From: Clostridiaceae bacterium
GTDB lineage: Bacteria > Bacillota > Clostridia > Peptostreptococcales > Natronincolaceae
Length of the DNA: 47,297 bases
Direction: 5' to 3'
NCBI GenBank assembly: GCA_018432235.1
Contig: JAHDLO010000036.1
Span: 1 to 47,297 of the forward strand
Every line of letters begins with the position of its first letter. Within the stretch, counting starts at the first letter, position 1. Made by a program: the position numbers and the translations under genes. Under the pieces are notes generated by a model. The model had not been told where the DNA came from. It made no database searches and saw only the letters and a program-made list of their open reading frames with translations. Shown here piece by piece: positions 42,998 through 47,297 of this stretch.

Positions 42998-43777
42998 ATG
43001 AAAACAAAAATAAAAAAGACATTGGCGGGAGCCTTGGGTATTGTGCTAATTATCTTATTATTGCTTTTTGTAAATAGCTTTGTTGGGAATCCAGTATCTA
43101 ATGTATTGGCAAAAAAAGCTGCCCAGCAATATATTGACGCCAACTATAGTGAGTTAGATTTACAAATTCAAAGGTGCGCTTACAACTTCAAGTTTTCCTC
43201 CTATTATGTATTTGTGCAATCAAGCACAAGTCAGGACACTGCCTTCAGCATTGATGTTGACAGCTTTGGCAATGTCTTAAGAGATGACTACGAATACGAG
43301 GTCGCAAACAATTTTACTACCTTCCGGAGATTGGATGAGGAACTACGGAGAATTGCTGAGGAAAGGATTGGCGGCAAGCTTGATTATGACTTTGAGTATA
43401 TTTCCCTGAGATTTGTGAAGGAAGCGGACTTTATGAAGCTAAAGCGGGATATGAAGCTGGATATTTACGATCCCCCGCTGCCACTCGCTATTGATGTTAC
43501 CTTATTTAGCGATGACTTATCCTATAACAAAATTGCAGAAGTCGCAAAAGCTTTGGAGGATCTCTTGAAGCAACAGAGCATCCCCATTGATGAGTACAGC
43601 ATCCGTATTTTACCCCTAGCAAATAAGCCGAAAAATGAAAAACAAGCTGTCTCATGGGTCAATGCCCTCTCGATTTCTTGTTTTCCTGCAAATCGAATGG
43701 GGGAGGAGAATTTGCCTCAGGCTATGGCACGTTTTGCAGACGGTGTTTCAAAGACGAAGGGAAACAAGGATGAGTAA
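42998..43777 (+). CDS. membrane-anchored protein of the ECF operon, YfjL-like
   Basis: A 259-residue protein with an N-terminal membrane anchor (ALGIVLIILLLLFVNSFVG) and an extracytoplasmic domain including KKAAQQYIDANYSELDLQ and YVFVQSSTSQDTAFSIDVDS, similar to YfjL-type/DUF3139-like proteins of Firmicutes. ATG 42998 follows AAGGAG by 7 nt and begins 1 nt after the anti-sigma stop. Its role is unknown; it may be a regulon member or a sensor. Confidence 0.75.
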   Translation: MKTKIKKTLAGALGIVLIILLLLFVNSFVGNPVSNVLAKKAAQQYIDANYSELDLQIQRCAYNFKFSSYYVFVQSSTSQDTAFSIDVDSFGNVLRDDYEYEVANNFTTFRRLDEELRRIAEERIGGKLDYDFEYISLRFVKEADFMKLKRDMKLDIYDPPLPLAIDVTLFSDDLSYNKIAEVAKALEDLLKQQSIPIDEYSIRILPLANKPKNEKQAVSWVNALSISCFPANRMGEENLPQAMARFADGVSKTKGNKDE

Positions 43778-43828
43778 TAAGCAAATGCTTATAATGGCTT
43801 TAACCGTCTATTTTCCAATTAATCGAGA

Positions 43829-43871
43829 AAAAGCAGGAGTGATTAAGTCATTAATCATTCCTGCTTTTTTA
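43829..43871 (+). terminator. terminator of the sigma-factor operon
   Basis: AAGCAGGA-TGATTAA pairs with TTAATCA-TCCTGCTT, followed by a T-run. Confidence 0.88.
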
Positions 43872-43984
43872 TTTTTAAAGCTATTGCTACTAACAATAAA
43901 CCGCCAACCCATTTGCTGGACAGCTTGGAATTTAATTGTTTTCCATAGCGTTCCTATAAATTGACGCCTGTAGGTGGATTTTTC

Positions 43985-44800
43985 TTATAGAAACTTCTCT
44001 ATAACCTTGCTCCAAAACTCATAGCCCTTTAACCGTAGCATTCTTACCTTTATATCCGAAAGATAGAGGCTTACCTCAGATATTCCTGCATAACGATGCT
44101 CCATACCATCACTTACAATAACGATTGAGTCCTCAAAATGATACTCTGGATTGACCTTAATATTTGCAGTATGGGGCAAAATAACACTGGAGGTAAAGGA
44201 GCGATATGCATTTGTATTTATAGGTGCCAAGGGTGTCACCTGTAATGTCTTAAGGTTTGGGTCGATAATGCTGCCACCGACTGAGTAGTTATAGGCGGTA
44301 CTGCCGGTTGAGGTGGATGCCAATATGCCATCTCCGCTAAAGCGTTGGATTAACTGATTGTTAACCGATATATCCAGATGTATTGTGCGGGATTTATCGC
44401 CCTTTATTACAATCTCATTAAGACCATAGGCTTGAATACAGTCGGTTCTTGTACAGATGGAGGCTTCTACAGGATTTAGGTCCTCGATGGTATATTTATT
44501 GTCAGTGTACTTGTCCAAAAAAGCATCTATTTCACCGGGATTAATTTCTGAAAAGAAGCCCAGATGCCCGGTATTGATGCCTACGATAGGGATGTCAGGA
44601 AAATTGTATTGGTGAAGGCATCTTAGAAAGGAGCCGTCACCACCGATACTGATAATCAATTCAGCATCATAATCGAAGTCTTCAGCTACATAGTAGCCCA
44701 GCGTAACCAGCTTATTTCTTAAGTAATCTGCAGTTTCTGCAGATATTTTAGCTTCATTGTGCACGATATTTATTATCTTTTTAATTATATTTGCCATCAT
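43985..44800 (-). CDS. nadK: NAD kinase
   Basis: A 271-residue ATP/polyphosphate-NAD kinase producing NADP. Motifs are IISIGGDGSFLRCL, GINTGHLGFFSE, the NE-motif YGLNEIVIKG, and GDGILASTSTGSTAYNYSVGG. GGAG lies 7 nt before the first of two tandem ATGs on the minus strand. Divergent from the pseudouridine synthase gene. Confidence 0.94.
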   Translation of the reverse strand: MMANIIKKIINIVHNEAKISAETADYLRNKLVTLGYYVAEDFDYDAELIISIGGDGSFLRCLHQYNFPDIPIVGINTGHLGFFSEINPGEIDAFLDKYTDNKYTIEDLNPVEASICTRTDCIQAYGLNEIVIKGDKSRTIHLDISVNNQLIQRFSGDGILASTSTGSTAYNYSVGGSIIDPNLKTLQVTPLAPINTNAYRSFTSSVILPHTANIKVNPEYHFEDSIVIVSDGMEHRYAGISEVSLYLSDIKVRMLRLKGYEFWSKVIEKFL

Positions 44801-45050
44801 AGAATATCTCCTTTATGTTTCATATAAAATTGACTGTATATTATTCTATTTTGATTATTACCCCGTTTATTCTCACATATCCACTAAATTACCACAACTT
44901 TTTAAAATATACAATGCTACAATGAGAATATTTAGAAAACTATATGTTAATTCTTCAAAATTTTTAAAATTCCTCCATTAGTATTTGATTATAGGTAAAT
45001 AATATTGTTATAATAAAAAGACCGTTGTTTAAAAGAAGGAAGGTGGCTAA

Positions 45051-45965
45051 ATGCTGGTAGAAGGACAACAAAGCGAGGGACTGATTACCTATAGGGTTGA
45101 GGCCGAGGACGAGGGCAGGTCCGTTAAGGATATATTAAAAAAGAGATTATCAGCCTCCAGTAGGCTGTTAACAAGGTTAAAAAAGGAGGAGAATATCCTC
45201 TTAAATGATGTCTATGTGAAATATCATGAACTGGCTAGTGCTGGGGATATCATAAAAATCAAAATGGATGAGGGACCGAATCAATTTATTCCCCAAAATA
45301 TACCCTTTAATGTTGTGCATGAGGATATGGATATTATTATTATAAATAAGCAGCCGGGGATAGTGTCTCACCCGACAAAAAGTCATCCGGAGAATACGAT
45401 AGCCAATGCGGCAGTCTATTATTTGGCCTCAAAGGGAGCAGAGCATAAAATAAGATTTGTCAATCGTCTGGACATGGATACCTCGGGTCTTCTGATCATA
45501 GCTAAAAATCCCTATGCCCATCATATTCTATCGGAGCAGATGCAGGAGGATAGAGTAAGGAAAAAATATATCACCTTTGTCAATGGGGTAATTGCAGAGG
45601 ATAGTGGTGAAATAGAGGAGCCAATCTATCGTGAGACAGATAGTGCCATCAGACGGATGGTGGACCCAAGGGGGCAATATTCGTTAACGAAATTTAAAGT
45701 ACTGGAGCGTTTTAAAGCAGCAACAAAGCTGGAGGTGGAGCTTTTAACCGGTAGAACCCACCAAATTAGGGTACATATGGCCTATATCGGCCATCCCATA
45801 ATCGGCGACACCCTATATGGCCCGGAGGAGAATCCCTATGAGGTACAGCGACAGGCCCTACATGCCTATTACCTAAGACTCTTCCAGCCAAGGTATAACA
45901 GGGAAATGGAGATAGTGGCAGAGCTGCCCCAGGATTTGCAGCAGTTGGAGGAAAAATTAAGATAG
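45051..45965 (+). CDS. RluA-family pseudouridine synthase
   Basis: A 304-residue RNA pseudouridine synthase with an N-terminal S4-like domain (VKDILKKRLSASSRLLTRLK) and catalytic domain. The catalytic Asp is in FVNRLDMDTSGLLIIAKN, and LLTGRTHQIRVHMAYIGHPI is the second signature. Family members modify 23S rRNA or tRNA; the exact target is not assignable. AAGGAAGGTGG lies before the ATG. Confidence 0.92.
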   Translation: MLVEGQQSEGLITYRVEAEDEGRSVKDILKKRLSASSRLLTRLKKEENILLNDVYVKYHELASAGDIIKIKMDEGPNQFIPQNIPFNVVHEDMDIIIINKQPGIVSHPTKSHPENTIANAAVYYLASKGAEHKIRFVNRLDMDTSGLLIIAKNPYAHHILSEQMQEDRVRKKYITFVNGVIAEDSGEIEEPIYRETDSAIRRMVDPRGQYSLTKFKVLERFKAATKLEVELLTGRTHQIRVHMAYIGHPIIGDTLYGPEENPYEVQRQALHAYYLRLFQPRYNREMEIVAELPQDLQQLEEKLR

Positions 45966-45993
45966 TATTGAGCCTTTTATGTCTTAGCATTAA

Positions 45994-46040
45994 TAAAACC
46001 AGCAGTTGAATTTTTTATAATTCAGTTGCTGGTTTTTATT
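45994..46040. terminator. terminator between convergent genes
   Basis: AAAACCAGCA-TTGAATT pairs with AATTCA-TGCTGGTTTTT, with an A-tract on one side and a T-tract on the other. Confidence 0.88.
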
Positions 46041-46070
46041 TTTGCTTATTTCACGTTAAAGCTATAGAAG

Positions 46071-46739
46071 CTAACGGAGAAAATGTTGCAGTGTATCATA
46101 GGTACTCATATCCTTGACCTCGTCAAAATCATAGAAGACTGATGAAAGCACCATGGCATAATAATCCTCGATAGCTACCTTGACTAGGCCCAGGCCCTTA
46201 GCATAATAGTTCTTTACTTGAATGGTGCTGTCGGTGGAAGAGTAGGTCACCTCTATGGCTGTAAAATCACCGGCAGGGGTATTTACTTTCACATCGACTC
46301 CCGTTATTTCATAAGCATTGGTACCATGATCAACTGCATCAGTCCATGCGGTGCCCTTTTTAATCGGTCCCTTAAGGATGGTTTCCTGGCTGTTGGAAGA
46401 AAGATCAATGTAATTTTCATCAAGCTCCTGCTGCCTGTCGCCGGCTAAATCCTCCTCAGTTCTATAAGATACTAGGATTTTGTCCTTGGATATACTATAC
46501 ACCGATACGCCTGCCATAGCTCCACTCAAATGCTTCAGTTGTATTTTATCCTTCGATACATAGTCCACTTTTTCTACATAGCCGGAATTTTCATAGCCTC
46601 CGCTATAAAGCTTTACCATGGGAACATTGGGGGTATAGTCAGTTACAGTTCCCAGTTCCTTGGAGTTGCTTTTCGTAAAAAGAAATATAGAGGTTAAAAT
46701 TAAAGCGATAATACAGAAAAATACAAATTTTTTTTTCAT
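46071..46739 (-). CDS. secreted protein of unknown function
   Basis: A 222-residue exported protein with an N-terminal hydrophobic segment (FVFFCIIALILTSIFLF) and no lipobox. The mature part is beta-rich; a segment ILKGPIKKGTAWTD...INTPAGDFTAIEVTY-like (here VNTPAGDFTAIEVTYSSTDS) and KNYYAKGLGLVKVAIEDY resembles a domain common in clostridial exported proteins of unknown role. GAGAGGAG lies 8 nt before the ATG on the minus strand. Confidence 0.75.
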   Translation of the reverse strand: MKKKFVFFCIIALILTSIFLFTKSNSKELGTVTDYTPNVPMVKLYSGGYENSGYVEKVDYVSKDKIQLKHLSGAMAGVSVYSISKDKILVSYRTEEDLAGDRQQELDENYIDLSSNSQETILKGPIKKGTAWTDAVDHGTNAYEITGVDVKVNTPAGDFTAIEVTYSSTDSTIQVKNYYAKGLGLVKVAIEDYYAMVLSSVFYDFDEVKDMSTYDTLQHFLR

Positions 46740-46794
46740 TTATAGTACTCCTCTCTATAGCACTGCTTTCTCTAAAAAGATTAACATTGACCTC

Positions 46795-46886
46795 ATAATT
46801 AAAATTTAAAACAAAAATGTTTATAGCAATTGATTGTATTATAATTAAAATTTAAAACAAAAATGTTTATAGCAATTGATTGTATT
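46795..46886. repeat. 46 bp perfect tandem duplication
   Basis: A 46 bp unit beginning ATAATTAAAATTTAAAAC and ending GATTGTATT occurs twice without a mismatch (46795-46840, 46841-46886), followed by ATAATT of a third. It lies about 55 bp upstream of the start of the secreted-protein gene on the minus strand. Confidence 0.95.
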
Positions 46887-47030
46887 ATAATTGAATTTTA
46901 TCACAATATTACCAATTTAATCATTACATTTGTATGATATTAATCATTCGCCTCATGGCTCAGCACCGCAAGTGGGAGGAGTATCACTTAGTCCTACGAA
47001 GCATGGAAGACAATTTTAGAGGGGATTTTG

Positions 47031-47210
47031 ATGGGTTATGATAGTATTTTCAAGCTATCTGATGGTGAAAAAAGGGCTATACCCTATATTATTTACGCTA
47101 TACAAGTCATTTTTATTGCCTGGTGCTGGAACAAAAGTGGCTTCGCCACGTTTGTTTTCCAGAGAACCCATGCGTTCTCTAGGACGCTTCGCCTTCGGTC
47201 GCCTCACTGA
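47031..47210 (+). CDS. short frame possibly truncated by a repeat
   Basis: A 59-residue frame with AGAGGGG just upstream of the ATG. The first half (MGYDSIFKLSDGEKRAIPYI, then a hydrophobic stretch) could be the start of a real gene. The second half (KSGFATFVFQRTHAFSRTLR) is wholly encoded by the repeat at 47129-47297. It may be a gene fragment whose 3' part was replaced by repeat DNA, or chance. Confidence 0.2.
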   Translation: MGYDSIFKLSDGEKRAIPYIIYAIQVIFIAWCWNKSGFATFVFQRTHAFSRTLRLRSPH

Positions 47211-47297
47211 CTCGACGCCGCTCGTGGCATAGTGTCACTTATTCGTGACACTACTCGCCTCTCCTTTTTTTAATAAGGGGTGATGCCCCCCTTAACA
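47129..47297. repeat. hairpin-rich repeat, copy 2 (inverse of 38419-38526)
   Basis: In reverse complement this matches 38419-38526: GTGGC-TTC-GCCAC, GAGAAC-CCATGC-GTTCTC and the terminal CCCCTTATT/AAGGGGTGATGCCCCCCTTA. Relative to copy 1 it carries an extra block (about 47190-47255) with another perfect hairpin, AGTGTCAC-TTATTC-GTGACACT. The repeat runs to the window edge. Confidence 0.8.

Overview
The window looks like chromosomal DNA of an anaerobic, low-GC Gram-positive bacterium of the class Clostridia, probably spore-forming. Evidence: AGGAGG-type ribosome sites before nearly every gene, many T-rich hairpin terminators, a lysine riboswitch over an acetyl-pathway diaminopimelate operon, an SleB-type cell-wall hydrolase, a GlnK/GlnL-like two-component pair and an [FeFe]-hydrogenase-like protein. 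An Alkaliphilus/Natronincola-like relative is my guess from overall gene content; no marker gene here settles it.

Layout. 0.3-4.7 kb: a three-subunit molybdenum hydroxylase (FAD, 2Fe-2S and Mo subunits) with a MocA-like cofactor cytidylyltransferase. 4.8-12.1 kb: housekeeping genes (lipoate ligase, 3-methyladenine glycosylase, acylglycerophosphate acyltransferase, nitrilase-fold amidase, FMN hydroxy-acid oxidase, DUF3006 protein, LysM/SleB hydrolase, FolC). 12.8-14.0 kb: an encapsulin shell gene preceded by its ferritin-like cargo. 14.1-20.5 kb: a lysine operon asd-dapA-dapB-dapH-lysC-lysA controlled by a lysine riboswitch. 20.9-22.5 kb: a small unknown gene and a YitT-family membrane protein. 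22.7-26.6 kb (minus strand): nqrBCDEF-like sodium pump genes with no nqrA. 26.9 kb: tRNA-Val. 27.4-29.8 kb: a secreted protein of six tandem NlpC/P60 domains, only one of which keeps the catalytic Cys and His. 30-38.3 kb: a chemotaxis-type transducer, a second NlpC/P60 protein, a tiny Gly/Cys-rich peptide, a class I aminotransferase, the hydrogenase-like protein, a dicarboxylate symporter and oligoendopeptidase F. 38.7-43.8 kb: unknown protein, GlnK/GlnL-like pair, ECF sigma/anti-sigma/membrane-protein operon. 44-47.3 kb: NAD kinase, RluA-type pseudouridine synthase, a secreted unknown, and repeats.

The most unusual non-coding content is a family of palindromic, MITE-like elements with nested inverted repeats: an apparently empty copy (5912-6092), two filled copies (12297-12640 and 20497-20840, each with a core of exactly 270 bp) and a decayed remnant (about 38529-38630). 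The filled copies carry a 165-166 bp module bounded by CTAG on each side. Its stem sequences differ between copies while base pairing is kept, and two short motifs near its apex are invariant. A second repeat pair lies in opposite orientations at 38419-38526 and 47129-47297, and REP-like palindromes overlap the 3' end of the mocA-like gene.

The strongest leads are the nested palindromic element family, the six-domain NlpC/P60 protein with five apparently dead domains, the NqrA-less Nqr cluster, and the hydrogenase-like protein with a Ser in the place of the proton-relay Cys.
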